From Folioceros fuciformis (taxonomy: Eukaryota; Anthocerotophyta; Anthocerotopsida; Anthocerotales), in the NCBI GenBank assembly GCA_049999805.1, contig JBNGIO010002949.1, forward strand, positions 1 through 30,484: a stretch of DNA of 30,484 nucleotides, in the 5' to 3' direction. Below are positions 17,438 through 28,981 of the stretch, in pieces. Made by a program: the position numbers and the translations under genes. The notes under the pieces are model-generated. The model made no database searches. It saw only the letters and a list, made by a program, of their open reading frames with translations, and was not told where the DNA came from. Numbering within the stretch: the first letter of the stretch is position 1; the number at the start of each line of letters is the position of its first letter.

Positions 17438-20400
17438 ATGGGCATTAGCGATGGGGAGACAGACTACATGGTATGTTGCCATATAGCAAAGGGAATGAAA
17501 AGCTGTCAGTGTGACCAGCATGCAGTGTGCAATGTTCTCATCTGCTAAGTCAGTTCTGCTGCTTGGGCCATAAGAGAAGGGAGGTAAGTGGTTAGCCTTC
17601 AGAGCATGGCTAGGAGAGACCTCGAATGTGAGCATCATGGGATGCAGTGTGCATGTGGGTATGCAGTTGCCAGCTCGGTGCAGGTACATCCTCTCTTTTT
17701 GGGGGTCCTCAACTTCATCCCATGCACAAGGATGGCGAATCTGGGGGGTAGTGATTTGTTGGGAGCGTGAGCTTGGATGTGGGGGACGAATTTGAAAGTT
17801 GTCGGTCCGAGGGATCCAGTTGATTGGAAATCAGCCATGCTGCTATAGCTTCTGTACTCTTTGTCTTCCTTAACTGACGCTTTGGACCTGTCTGTTTCTG
17901 GTTGTTGTTGTGTTTGACAGTCGTCTTTCAATGCAGACTACCCCAATGGGTAAGTATGTGATTACTCTGCAATGTTCTTGATCTGATGATGTACTTGTCT
18001 TACGCAACGTACCACTGTCTTGTCACTGTGCAGGGATACCTTCGCAGATGTCGGAAATCTTGATCATTGCATGAAGTATTTAAATCAAACTTTGGTCACC
18101 TTTGGGTTCCCTGCTCCGCTCAATCTACTCTCAACAGACCCAGTAAGCTGCTGAATCTGTGGCAAGAAAATGGCTCCTGTTTGTCAAGGAATCGATGCTA
18201 ACCTTTCATGGTGCTCCTCCTTCGACCTTTGCAGACCTCAGTTGTAAAAACCTGCAATTGCATCTATGAAATTCTCCAGCAACGCCAGCGTGATATTGAA
18301 TTCCGGGAGGCGTGCAATGACCAAAGACACAGGTGGGTCTAGACGCTGGCGAGACAGCCAAGAAGCTTCCTGTTGAGTAGTGTACTAGAAGGCGTTCCTA
18401 CTTTGACGGCCGAATGAGCAGCTGATGAGTATTCGTTTCTCTGTCCTTAACTAGGCTCCTGTCAGACATGTCTCGCCTGGAGGCCAAGGTGGAAAGGCTG
18501 GAATCTCAGCTGTCTACGAAGGAACGTGAACTGTCTGCTTTGACGGCAAGGGTAAGTTCCCTCGGCTTGGTTGGTTACCTTGCAAATATCATCAGATGGC
18601 AGTGCTGATATCTACTGTCTTCAATTCTTGTTGTCCACCGGGCTTACGTACCTATTACGTTTCTCAGGAGCAAAAGGCAGCATCAGCGTGGAAGACACAG
18701 CTGGAAAAATCGCAGCAAGAGCGGGACGAGTTTCAGCGACTGGTGATTGGGTCACAGGTATTTTCAGCTCTTTTGTATGCCTGTGACTTACTCATTAACG
18801 TAGTCCGATTGAGCCTTTGCGTCTTGTTCCTACTGACTCAAGCTTGTCACCTATGTAGCAAGTACGGACCCAGCAATGCCATGAGCTGAAAAAGAAGGAA
18901 AAGGACTACATTAAGCTTCAGGTGAGTTTCCCTCTCGTTAAGACTTATCTGCTGCTAGCAAGATCCCTACGGATTCTTGTTTGTGTGCTGAGAGGGGTAC
19001 TCCTGGGGTGTAGGAAAGGCTCAACCAAGTCCTTGCAGAGAAGAAGAAAGACTCGAAGTCAGGAATGGAGATTATGAATCTTCTTCAGGTAGCCGTTCGT
19101 ATTTGCCAGGCATTGTTATTGTGGATATGTTAGTGTCTGTATATTATTTGTATCATACATCGCCAACCTTGTTGCCAACTGTGTTTTCATTTCACTGAAA
19201 GACGCTTCTCTCATGGAGCAGAAGGAGGGCCGGCAAAGAGGTCTTTGGAACAACAGTAGAAAGGCTGATGGGGATTTCTACAAGATGATTGTACGTTGTC
19301 GTTAGACCGCTAGGCAGGGTTTCAGTCCTTGCTTGTTATTACAACTTCAGCCTACAAACACGTTAGAGGAGTAAAACGATGGCAAACATCTTCCAGGTCG
19401 ATGCGTATGAAACCAAGAAACAGGAGCTTATGTTGGAAAACCAGGACCTGCGTGGTTTGCTACGATCAATGCAGGTAAATGTGGTGTGTGTTTTATGTGT
19501 CCGGTACTTCGACAATAGTTGCGACGTTCCAACAGAACTCTGAAATTTAATGGCATGAATAATTTCAGGTTGATATGAGGGAGTTTCTCAACACTCCCAA
19601 TGGCCAAATCAAGCAAGGAACTCCTCTTGAACCACCATCCACCCCCTTGGGAGGGCGAACGGTAATATGCTAAGAGCAAGTTTCGCGAGCATTATTCAAT
19701 GACAATGCACGTCAAGACGTGCACGTGCATTCTCAACAATCCTTTGAACTTTTGCAATCCTCAACAATCCTTTGAACTTTTGTCCAGGATGTGTTTGACC
19801 TGCCCTTCCACATGGCTAGAGACCAGATAGAGCAAAGCTTAAGAGAGAAGATGTCTTCAATCAAGGTGCAGATCCCTTCTGGACTTGTGCTGCATACCTC
19901 GCATGAAAGTGGTCTTACCAGTTTTGGGTTGTTCGGTTAGGAACGAATGATACTGCTTCAGGACGTTCAGAAGGAATCAGCCGTCACACCCGAAGCCACA
20001 GAGCGGGAGCTCGAGCTGGAAGCACAGCTTGTCGAGGCTCGCAGCATCATTCAGGAACAGGTTCGAATTTGAATGTCGTGACAAAGTAACGCTTTCAACT
20101 CGTTGAATTGGTGTAGTTGATCTCTAACTCTTCCGTATCTCCCTGGGTTATTGTTCCCAGGCGTCTCTCATGTCGAGACAGATGCCAAAGGCCGATGATT
20201 CAAGGTGATTTTTGTTGCCTTTTTATTTGCCATGGTCATCTTGCTGCTATCAGTGCTATTATTATGCTGGCAAGAAGGTCTCAGACCGATATGTGGGATG
20301 CAGAAACTATGTATCCGCTCATCTGGAAATGGAACGTGAAGCTATTCTTGCGGCTGAAGGAGTAAGGATCTGACTTCGAATTTTACTCACACCTCAAGCT

Positions 20401-21170
20401 CGAGTCCTCTGTGTGCCTATTGACAGGGGAGAAGCCTGATGTGATCATTTTTTGGACAATGGCAGGACAGAATAGCTCTGGAAGAACGTTCCAATCAGCT
20501 GGAGGCTGAGCGGGAGGCGCTCAGAAAAATGGCAATGGAGCTAGACAGGGAGCGCCTTGACATGGACAAAACTAAGCGTAGACTGGCGGTAATGATTTAG
20601 TCCTTCTGAACTAGGTGTTCTACGTTATCTCAGGTCCTATTTAAACGTGCGTGGTGTCTACAGGAGGAGCAAGCATCATGGGCTACCACTCTCAAGTATT
20701 GGGCGCCTGGAAAAGTTCCCGCACAAGTATCTGGAAAGGTAAAAAGTCGTCAGGTGCTTGCCAACTAAGGGCCAGGAGGCTGTCAGGAGTCTGATGCTGC
20801 CGATGGCCGATGGTAGTTTCTAATGCTTTGCGTCATAATCAGGATTCAAGGGGCATTCTGGAGGCGTTTGACGAAGCACAGCGCAGTGCCGATAATGGTT
20901 TCCTAAGGGACGAGAATTTTTCTGGAGACTTTACATCTTCAGTAAGACGTTACCGCGAACCCCTTATTTCTAGTATATACCAATGATACCGTCGAGGAGG
21001 GCTGACTGCACACCCTGTGAAGGCAGAAGAGCTTTAAACCGTGCTGTTCTGTTTTTCCAGAGGTGGCCCCCTTTCCAATTGTACAGCCACACATCCGTAG
21101 AGCGGCTCAGACTCCCTCACTCTTCAGGGAGTGGGGACTCTCAGGAATGCTGTGTAGAACAAGTTGCTGA
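17438..21170 (+). CDS. MSD1: SSX2IP/ADIP/MSD1-family coiled-coil microtubule-anchoring protein (19 exons)
   Basis: Exons: 17438-17470, 17921-17949, 18034-18142, 18235-18332, 18455-18551, 18668-18757, 18859-18921, 19014-19088, 19222-19290, 19397-19474, 19569-19661, 19788-19865, 19941-20060, 20161-20204, 20304-20361, 20466-20588, 20664-20738, 20843-20941, 21063-21170; about 512 aa. Animal SSX2IP (Msd1) sits at centrosomes; the plant protein works with WDR8 at gamma-tubulin nucleation sites. Seen: the family N-terminus LDHCMKYLNQTLVTFGFPAP; CNCIYEILQQRQRDI; long coiled coils; KKKEKDYIKLQERLNQ; the RGLWNNSRKADGDFYKMI segment; a later coiled coil (ERSNQLEAEREALRKM). All exons keep phase. The first exon is short, and the 450-bp first intron makes it the least certain. 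The last exon has two acceptors: using 21061 instead ends the CDS at 21195 with a different tail. Identification as ADIP family is firm; function is from homologues. Confidence 0.9.
19732..19783. repeat. 28-bp tandem duplication in MSD1 intron 11
   Basis: CTCAACAATCCTTTGAACTT starts at 19732 and 19760 with perfect identity over about 24 bp. The second copy runs up to the TGTCCAG acceptor, so the duplication copied polypyrimidine-rich sequence. A short inverted repeat (GCACGT, CAAG, ACGTGC; 19707-19722) precedes it. Confidence 0.85.
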
Positions 21171-21195
21171 GATTTGGTGGAACGGAGTTCAGTAA

Positions 21196-21696
21196 TGAGT
21201 TCTCCTAAGACTGTTCATTAGAGTGACATCGTTGAAATCCCCACTCACACCAGGTCGTCACAAGACGATGTTATGAACAACCATCCCTAATCCAGAAATC
21301 TAAAGTGCAATCTCTTTTCATAGTAAGAAGCTCATGACAGATAGTGGTAAATGCAAGTTCCTTCATCTCATCTGAGACATGAATTAATTGGTATGGACCG
21401 TTTGATACAATGTTTGATTCTGTCGCAGGAACTTGCTCTCGACGGGTAGGAGCAGACTGTCCAACGGCTACATCCGAGGAGGGGGAATATACACAGCAGA
21501 GGCCCTTGCACTCGGGGACTCGCCTACTGGCACACGGGCAGAGAAGTCGCTTATATACACGGCAAACATCCAGATGAGCTCTGCAACCACTTGTGACATC
21601 CTAAATCCAGGATCCTCTCGGCCATAGCACAACAAGGCCACATTATTGAACATCCCTGTCCATCCTACTATCCACAACCACAAAACAATACCCATC
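21196..21696. other. Convergent intergenic region (3' flanks of MSD1 and PTPMT1)
   Basis: The two genes end about 500 bp apart on opposite strands. The only frame of note (21433-21627, plus) overlaps the antisense side and has no family resemblance. Confidence 0.55.
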
Positions 21697-23547
21697 CTAA
21701 CCATTCACCATGCCCGATGGACAAACGGGGACTTCTATTCGAGGAACAGATAATTGCCCAGTAAAAGTAGGCATTTTCCTTATCACATCAGAAGCTGTTA
21801 GGTGACTCATTGTCATTCCTGCAGTGATAACACTGTTCTCCGATTGACAACCAAACCACAGATAGGAGAGTCTTGCCCAAGCTGCAGATGCTCTGGCCAT
21901 CCCAACAGCTTGGAAAACGCTCCTTGCAGCAATGAATCGAACTCTGTACACACTTCCAAGGTCATTCCATATCTCATTGCCAACAACCCCTGCATCTTCA
22001 ATTCCCTGATACCCTACCAAATCTGCACTGCTCACAAGCACAGGATCCTCCTGAAGCTCATTGCTCGTTTTCTCCACACGAGTCAATGAATGTGCTGCAG
22101 GAAGTGATTCCGATGAAGATACAAGAGCACCATTTGTTGTATAGACGTGTCTACTGTAAGCCTGAACAGCCTACAATGTACACAACGAGACTTGTCAAGA
22201 AGCTGAAGTACTGTCTTATGGACATTATCTTCGGACAAACTTGTAGTGCACTATACCCACCTGCCATTGTGCAGCTGCCAACATGACCCGTGGCCTCCTG
22301 GCACGTACATGGTGGAAAGCCTCGTGCGGTGACATTCCTCTGTATTCCACCTACAAGAACATTACAATGGCAATAACGGAAAAGACGTGACTGTCATGTG
22401 CTTCAGCAGGTGCAGGAGCATGCGGACGAGAATCTAAAGCAAGACAGAGTCCTCCGATCCAAATAGAATATTGCAAAAGAAGCGTGTCTACTAAACTGAA
22501 ACAATCTGACTGCAGAAGTAAGAAAAAGAGTCCAGACTCACAAGGTAGCACAGAACAACTGTTGTACTCCTGCCACGCCCGGCCTTGCAATGCACATAAG
22601 TTGTCTCACCCTTCATTGCATGTTCTGTAATATGACAAGGAAATGAGACTACGTGGGCAAGGGCGGGGTGACGGGGGTAGGGAAGTCAAGAGGAAGGAAG
22701 GAAGCAAGCAAACAAGAAAGAATCATTGGAAGTAAAAACGCAACAGACCGTTGATTAAGTCCACTGCCCGTCTTATATCCGCCAAGGTCGGAGCAAAGAG
22801 GTAATCTCTGGTTGGGATAGCCAGATGCACAATTCCATGCTCCTGCAAAACGAGGAAAGCATCATCCTCTTGGTTCCGGGACGAAGGAGCAAATAACAGA
22901 ACATGTGGCCACAAGAAACGCAACATGAGGGAATTCCGAGTGAAACAAGGACCTGATACATAGAAGTTGGCACAAGAGTCTCGTACGACTCGTTTAAAGT
23001 GACCACGGCCTTGACCCCGATATCCTTGAGGCGCTTGACATCTCCTTGGAAGGGCACGGCACCTAATAGGAGATACTGCAACCAAGACAAACGAAGATAG
23101 AGGGTAAGCCTAATCCATCCCCTGGACTCACGACTTCACCTATGCACATGATAACAGAAACCCGGATCCAATCCCCAAAGCCGTATCCACCGACTAGTGA
23201 AAACATCCTTTCCCATGTGCCCTGCCAAACGAAATGGACTGGGCCGGTCCTCAGGACCCCAATCCGATCCAACGGATGCCTAGCGATAGGTGATGCGTAA
23301 CCAAGAGATAAGCCTGTCCCGGCTGGAGAAGTGAGCCCACCTTGTCAACTGGATCCCACCAGCGAAATTCAGGTTGGAGCTTGTTCCGGACGACATTATA
23401 GAACAAGGTTGGGTAGAAAAGCGCGCGAGCTCCTGCTCCCACCACCGCCTTCTTGGCTGCTTTTTGCAGTCTTTCCTTGGCATCCCCATCTGCCTTTTCT
23501 GCTAACACTACCTTCCATCGCACTTCCTTCAATCCTTCGTCACTCAT
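21697..23547 (-). CDS. PTPMT1: PTPMT1-type dual-specificity phosphatase, putative phosphatidylglycerophosphate phosphatase (6 exons)
   Basis: Exons in transcript order: 23547-23341, 23075-22953, 22842-22749, 22624-22542, 22350-22261, 22161-21697; all GT-AG and in phase, 353 aa (close to plant PTPMT1). This family removes phosphate from phosphatidylglycerophosphate in cardiolipin/PG synthesis, at the mitochondrial inner membrane in animals. Seen: ALFYPTLFYNVVRNKL (about 42-57); LLLGAVPFQGDVKRLKDIGV, the typical entry; GVKAVVTLNESYETLVP; IPTRDYLFAPT with candidate general acid D123; P-loop HCKAGRGRS with catalytic C154 and R160; PRVMLAAAQWQ closing the catalytic domain. The last exon encodes a ~145-residue plant-type tail (ending region NDLGSVYRVRF, SYLWFGCQS). 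No classical signal peptide. The start is the first ATG, with no upstream exon evident. Confidence 0.93.
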
Positions 23548-24540
23548 ACCTCCGGCCAGCTAGACCGCCAGTTCGCGCTCTTCCTCCTGTTACACCACAC
23601 TCGGTCCTGCAAGCAGAACTGCACAGACGCCCACGACGAACCCAGTGCTCAACCTAATGAAGGAAAAAATAACTGCGCCGTTTTCACCATGCGAAACAAA
23701 TATGGTAAGTCCGTACGCGGATGACAAGGCGCGTGGAGGCTACACCCCGCCAAACACATGTACACCTGGGTACGCTATAGCTACATATGCACTTCAGGTA
23801 GGTCACCTAAAGGGTTAGTTCCCGTCTACGCTTTCTTTCTCGTTAACATATCCATCATCCATAGCCTCCGAACCTGGAGCGTCAAAGACTGGATTCTATT
23901 GGCAGAAGGAGAATCAAGCATACCACTCTCTCGTGGAAAACAAGACGGGGAAACCATCTACTGCGAGAGGGGCAACAACCCTGAGAAGGAAGGGGATCCA
24001 ACCAATGGGATTAGAGCACGTAGGGACCCGTCTCTAAGGCTAAGGTTAAAGCTAAGCCGTCTCCATTTGAGAGGCTTGCGACGGTACCCGTATCTCCTAG
24101 ACCTATTTTACGACAAACGTTTGTTCACGACAAAACGCAACTAGGTGCTAAGCAACGAGACCAAGAGTCGTAGGAAGAATTCCAAGGTTGGGAACCCTTT
24201 TCGTACCATTTGCTCAATTGGAGAGTGTCTTCCCGCAAGCTCCGTTGTTTCGATGGTCTCATGAAAAGCTCAGGCCTGTGAGGATCGTGCCACACATTTC
24301 TTGGGAGAAAGCAGTTGAAGATGTCAAGGTCGAATGCAACATCAAGGACGTCCCTACCAGCGACGCCCAGGACTACACTGAATAGAATGACAACTGCCAC
24401 TACAACTCTCGCAATATGACCATCTCCGAATGCCTTCGCAAGTAATGTAAACTGCCCAAACTGCTACTGAAGGGCGAGCTTCTCAGAGTGCGAGCTTCAC
24501 TCAACCCTCAGATTGTTCAACTTGCACCAAGTAACCAAAG
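23548..24540. other. Spacer between PTPMT1 promoter and F-box 3' end
   Basis: About 1 kb holding the PTPMT1 promoter/leader at its left and the F-box 3' UTR at its right. Frames at 23758-24144 (plus) and 24125-24400 (minus) have no recognised domain. A Lys/Arg-rich run near 24000-24130 has several CTAAGG-like words but no clear period. Confidence 0.5.
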
Positions 24541-26031
24541 CTATCTTAAAGAGGGAAACACAGGACCAGTATCATGCGTGAACTTGTCGTGAGGAGGGGC
24601 ATTTGAACACTTAAACCCATGCATCCTGGTGAACAAGGACTCCTCCCCTAGCAGAGCTTCGATCCGGTATGCCACCAGGTGGCTGGAGCCACGAACAAAC
24701 TTGTCCAACATTTCCACCTGCTTATCTGTGACTGTGAGGCTCTCCCATCGAAACTGGATCCACAAGACGTGTATGCAGAACGGCAGTGGTCCAAATCTGT
24801 GCAGAACTAATTCAAATTCCTGCTCCGGAACAGCCATCATGGTTACTTGTTTGACAGTCTTGGGCACCAGAAGAAATAGGTCGCAGAAGTAGCGACCCAT
24901 CTCCACGCCTTCATCAATATCATGGTCAGGGACACCTGGATTGAACTGGCAACAAAAACTGAGGGACTGAAGAGCTGGAAGACTATGGAGAAAGTCCTTG
25001 AGATCAGACAAACAGCCACGCGCCTTGAATGTAATAACAACATCCTTCAACTTCACCAACTTCAGAGCTAAAGCTCGGAGCCTTTCATTATTCGCAGTCC
25101 GCTGCTCTTGAGGCACCTGCCACTTGGTCATAAAAAAGCAAGCTTCTTCCAATGCCAAAGGATGGGCCAACCCGTCAAACATTTCAAGGTCCTTCCCTTC
25201 TAGCCTAAAAGCTGTTCCAAACGACTTCAACTTAGGGCAATGCTGAAAGAACCTGAGCCATGTTTGCTGCAGTGAAATATCCTCCCATCGCATCTCTGCT
25301 GCTACGTACACTTCCAGCTCGGGACAAGAATTTCGTATGGCGTTAAGGGCCACAAACGGTTTCAACAGCTGCCAGTACTGTCTGTGACCCCTGCTGCGCG
25401 GGAACTTAAAAATAGAGAACTCAACATCCAGCTCCAGCTCTTTCAACCCAGACTGGGTGGCCAGAAGTCGATCCAGGCAATAACAGTGAGCAAGCACGTC
25501 AATGGGACGAGGAATTCCGTTCCGACCATTCCACCAGGCAACGTCCACGATAGTCGTGTTTCTCAGATCCCTCACAAGCCATTCGCAGCCTGGGTCCCAA
25601 TGATCAAGAAACCGCTCCATGATGGCATCCACCAGAGCTCTGTCATACACCCACGTGTTATGCCGCAAGTACTGCTCCTTCGACCGGAAACTGGTGACAC
25701 TGCACTTGAAGTAGCACTTGTGGAGCTTAGCCTTGGAGAAGCGTTCAATGAGCTCCCGGCATAACCGAGCCGTGACGACAGGGAAACACCTCATATCCAT
25801 TACCCTCCGTTCATCGTACATCCTGCGGGCCAGATTGGAGACAGCTCGGCAGGTGAGGAAGAGATTTGGCAGATCATTCAAGCCCACGTACTCCGATATT
25901 TGCAGCAACACGTTGTCTGGAAGCTCCAGAAGAGTGTATCCCTGACTACTCGCCTCGTCTTTGTGTGGACCTTTCCTAGCTCGCTTCACCTCTCCGCACA
26001 AAGCAAGCTGGTCCGCTAACATGTTCACCAT
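24541..26031 (-). CDS. F-box protein with degenerate leucine-rich C-terminal region
   Basis: Intronless, 496 aa from the first in-frame ATG (26031-26029); the frame stays open upstream without another ATG. F-box proteins link a target to SKP1-CUL1 ubiquitin ligases. Residues 34-75 are the F-box (LLELPDNVLLQISEYVGLND, then LPNLFLTCRAVSNLARRMYD). The rest has LRR-like strands at irregular spacing: LKELELDVEF, CPELEVYVAAEM, CPKLKSFGTAF, LVKLKDVVITF, LPALQSLSFCC, as in FBXL proteins, with a WD-rich segment (HWDPGCEWLVRDLRN) between. No Kelch or FBA signature. It is divergently paired with ataxin-10, 416 bp apart. Substrate unknown. Confidence 0.85.
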   Translation of the reverse strand: MVNMLADQLALCGEVKRARKGPHKDEASSQGYTLLELPDNVLLQISEYVGLNDLPNLFLTCRAVSNLARRMYDERRVMDMRCFPVVTARLCRELIERFSKAKLHKCYFKCSVTSFRSKEQYLRHNTWVYDRALVDAIMERFLDHWDPGCEWLVRDLRNTTIVDVAWWNGRNGIPRPIDVLAHCYCLDRLLATQSGLKELELDVEFSIFKFPRSRGHRQYWQLLKPFVALNAIRNSCPELEVYVAAEMRWEDISLQQTWLRFFQHCPKLKSFGTAFRLEGKDLEMFDGLAHPLALEEACFFMTKWQVPQEQRTANNERLRALALKLVKLKDVVITFKARGCLSDLKDFLHSLPALQSLSFCCQFNPGVPDHDIDEGVEMGRYFCDLFLLVPKTVKQVTMMAVPEQEFELVLHRFGPLPFCIHVLWIQFRWESLTVTDKQVEMLDKFVRGSSHLVAYRIEALLGEESLFTRMHGFKCSNAPPHDKFTHDTGPVFPSLR

Positions 26032-26447
26032 AGCCCACCTCCACAACAACTGTCTGCTGGACGCTTCAAATGTTTCACGACCTTCCACCACCAGGCTATC
26101 ATGCCTTGATATCGATAGCACGCACGTTCCTCGGATTACGATACCACGACAGTCCCTTCCACTACCAGGCTATTGTGCCTGGATACCAGGCACGTATTGT
26201 CCCTCCATCCCACCAGGTGCAAGAAGGCCCCAAGTAAGACCCATCACTCAGACCAAAACAACACCCCACGGAGATCATGAAGAAGCAAGGCCCTTCCAAC
26301 GGCAACAGAAATCCCCCCAGATAAGAAGATACCGAAACAGCAGAGGAGCAGGCTATATGGCACCGTGTTGTTAACGAAATGTGATGAGTGTGAAACTGGT
26401 TTACGTATTTGGTTGCTGTGTGTACAGGCACACAGCGGAAGGTCGCC
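26032..26447. promoter_or_regulatory. Head-to-head intergenic region (F-box / ATXN10), likely bidirectional promoter
   Basis: 416 bp between divergent start codons. It contains a 30-bp direct repeat (26081-26110 and 26155-26184, about 26/30 identical) and, at the end of the second copy, the perfect inverted repeat TGCCTGG-ATA-CCAGGCA (26176-26192). No TATA box is obvious on either side. Confidence 0.55.
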
Positions 26448-28151
26448 ATGGCGGAAGATGGTGGCCAGTTTGTGAGTTTTTTGCAGGGTCTGGTTGACTG
26501 GCAACATGGGTCGCAGGAGCAGATTAGCGGGGCGCTGCAGTCTGCTGTGACGAGGACGCTGGATCGTGAGTTTCGTGAGCGGAGTGGCTGGGCAGCTGTA
26601 ATACCACAGCTCCTAACAGTTCTGCGCCGAGGTTTTGTTGTAGGAGACAATGGATCTTCTTGTCTTGTCCCTGAAGACAGGGGTTTCCGTGTCAGGCTGC
26701 TGGTCACTAAGCTGCTGAGGAATCTGTGTGCCGGAGTGAGGAACAATCAAGAGGCCTTTCGGGATTGCGAAGGCGTAGAAACTGTTGGGAGTATTGCCCA
26801 GGCGTTATTCGCCGCGGGAGGTCATTCAGGGCTGGTGTTGGAGTTCTTACTTCTGGTGCTTCAGTTGTTGGGGAACTTAGCTACCGGCGGGGAAGAGAAT
26901 CAAGCTGCCGTGTGGAAGAAGTGGTTTCCTGATTTGTTTCACTCCGTCTTCCAGCTGGATGAAGCCACAATTTATGACCCCTTGTGTATGCTGCTGTTTA
27001 CCTGCTGCCGGGGGAGTGACGCGAGGAGCCGGGACCTGTGTGAGGCCGGGCACTTGCTTTTGGCGCCTTTGTTGAACTTCGCGGAGAAACATCTTGGCTA
27101 TGGAGGGTCTAACACCCCTGCCGCTGCTGAACATGTGGAGGGAGGTGTCCAGGACCCTGGAGCCGGGGGAATGGTGGTGTTTGCAGAGGTAGAGGGTTCG
27201 AAGAGGGAAGTGCACGTCTGGCTGGAGCTTCTGCTGACACATTTGTGTCTGGTGCGGCCGTTTCTTCTTCGATTGTTCGGCTCGCTTGGTCCAGCAGTAA
27301 CTTCCGATTTGGGATCTTCGGTCGAAACATCATCATTTAACAAGGAACAGGCGATACTGCTGGGGTCTCTATGCTCCATTTTGCATGACAGGGCGGAGGA
27401 GTTGTTGCAGGCCAGGAGTGATACGTTAGGCATTACACGTGAGACAGATGCGGATCCTCCTCTTCACGTGGACTCTGTGAGTTTTCTGGTTGACCTAGTA
27501 CGAGTAGGGGGGCAAGTCAGACACTTCGCCGCGGGTGATGGCACCGCCGTAGTTGCAGCGGATGTTCTACGATTTGGATTGTTTTCTCTGAGAATGATTT
27601 GCTCTTGGGAAGCAGATGGTCCATCCCTAAAGGAGTGGCGCTCGCACACACTTGGTCAGCTCCTTTCACATGGTTTGCTGAAGTTGATGTTGGACATGCT
27701 GGAGGCGTTGGGACCCCCTGAAATTGTGAAAGACAAGTCTACCGCCACTGTTACTGAATTGGGGGAGTGCAGAAGCAGCTCATCCCTGTCTGGGTTTGCG
27801 CAGACAAATCCCTATCCAGGCTACAGGAGGGACATTGTTGCAGTCATAGCAAACATGTGTTTCCGTAATCAGCAGGCCCAGGATACAATTCGTGACAACG
27901 GGGGGCTCGCTTTGGTGCTTCAGCATTGTGTCGTGGACAAGGAGAACCCCTTTTTGAGAGAGTGGGGCTTCTGGGCGATGCGGAATATTCTCCTGGAGAA
28001 CGAGAAGAATCAAATGGAAGTAGGTGGGTTGGAAGTCCGGGGTTCTGTGAACACTGAAGAAGTTCATAACATGGGCTTTTCTGTGGAAATAGACCCCATC
28101 ACCGGGCGTCCTAAACTGGTGAACCTAACACCTGAGAACAATGCTCGATGA
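26448..28151 (+). CDS. ATXN10: Ataxin-10 family protein
   Basis: Intronless 567-aa armadillo-like helical protein. Ataxin-10 is linked to cytokinesis and cell survival in animals; the plant role is poorly known. Seen: N-terminal helices, then FRVRLLVTKLLRNLCAGVRN (84-103) and LLVLQLLGNLATGGEENQAA (about 137-156), both typical ARM-like repeats of this family. A low-complexity hydrophilic section follows (about 217-250). The signature Ataxin-10 C-terminal domain starts near 455: NPYPGYRRDIVAVIANMCFR, then LVLQHCVVDKENPFLREWGF and WAMRNILLENEKNQ. The end ENNAR is normal. Start chosen as ATG 26448 (GCCATGG); the upstream part of the frame begins only with TTG. The single large exon is unusual next to the intron-rich genes at 12-24 kb, though the neighbouring F-box gene is also intronless. 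Confidence 0.94.
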   Translation: MAEDGGQFVSFLQGLVDWQHGSQEQISGALQSAVTRTLDREFRERSGWAAVIPQLLTVLRRGFVVGDNGSSCLVPEDRGFRVRLLVTKLLRNLCAGVRNNQEAFRDCEGVETVGSIAQALFAAGGHSGLVLEFLLLVLQLLGNLATGGEENQAAVWKKWFPDLFHSVFQLDEATIYDPLCMLLFTCCRGSDARSRDLCEAGHLLLAPLLNFAEKHLGYGGSNTPAAAEHVEGGVQDPGAGGMVVFAEVEGSKREVHVWLELLLTHLCLVRPFLLRLFGSLGPAVTSDLGSSVETSSFNKEQAILLGSLCSILHDRAEELLQARSDTLGITRETDADPPLHVDSVSFLVDLVRVGGQVRHFAAGDGTAVVAADVLRFGLFSLRMICSWEADGPSLKEWRSHTLGQLLSHGLLKLMLDMLEALGPPEIVKDKSTATVTELGECRSSSSLSGFAQTNPYPGYRRDIVAVIANMCFRNQQAQDTIRDNGGLALVLQHCVVDKENPFLREWGFWAMRNILLENEKNQMEVGGLEVRGSVNTEEVHNMGFSVEIDPITGRPKLVNLTPENNAR

Positions 28152-28981
28152 CCTTCCTCAGAGAACAAGTGGATTCAAGTGACCCACCATGTACTCATCC
28201 CGACCTTTCCTTGCGGCTGATTGGTGTTGGCTTGTGACGGTCACAGTTCTTTCGTGAAACAACGGCAACAAAGCCTATGGCCTTGTATGAGGGGAATGAA
28301 GGACATGCAGCACGGCAAGGATGGTGGTATCTGACAGATGACAAGACGAGAGGGAAGCTTGGAAACGATGTAGAAGATCCGTACCGTCCTGAAGCTCAAG
28401 CTGTGTGATACTCGTTGGGCCCCAAGTTTCTCTAAATTTCCGGCATGGAAGGTGTTTGATATTGTCCTGAAGTTCCAAAGTTGGATTGGCACTTAGGAAC
28501 AGGCACCATGGTTGGCAAACTCTCCTGAGCTTCGTTTTGTCGATTGTTGTGTGTTTCCTACAGGGACAACATGCGGATAATGTCCCGGTCCCATAGCCAG
28601 ACAAACTCAGTTTGATGTTCCTGACGAAACGATGGACTGCAGTTCTACCACCGGTGACGGGGTTGTTGGAGAGACGGACTGCAGTACTACTCTCCGGGAG
28701 GATACGACAACAGGACGTGTGTTAAGAGACAAGATGAGCACAGTCTCCCAACTATGTTGACTGGTACTACAGAGCGGCTCTCCCGTAGATGGGAATGGGA
28801 ATATGAACACAGTGATTCCATATTTCTTCGTCCTCATCCTTGTCCGTGGCCACACATCTGTCACCGGCACAACACTGGCAGAGCACCATAGTTTATGTTG
28901 TAAAGTATAGGAATCACGTTCAATGCCAGCAGGGGGCAACATGCAATTCCTCATTTTGCTAAATACATGTGTGGAGCTAGT
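28152..28981. other. Region downstream of ATXN10 without a recognised gene
   Basis: ATXN10 3' flank and intergenic DNA. Two GACTGCAGT words lie ~50 bp apart near 28640-28690, within CGGACTGCAGT-type sequence. The minus-strand frame 28607-29245 has no family match and is partly made by the repeat that follows. Confidence 0.5.

Noticed and set aside
21802-22089. 95-codon plus-strand frame
   Set aside because: Antisense to the last exon of PTPMT1, whose plant-type tail is recognisable.
23758-24144. 128-codon plus-strand frame
   Set aside because: Basic, without family resemblance, and it lies in the PTPMT1 promoter / F-box 3' region.
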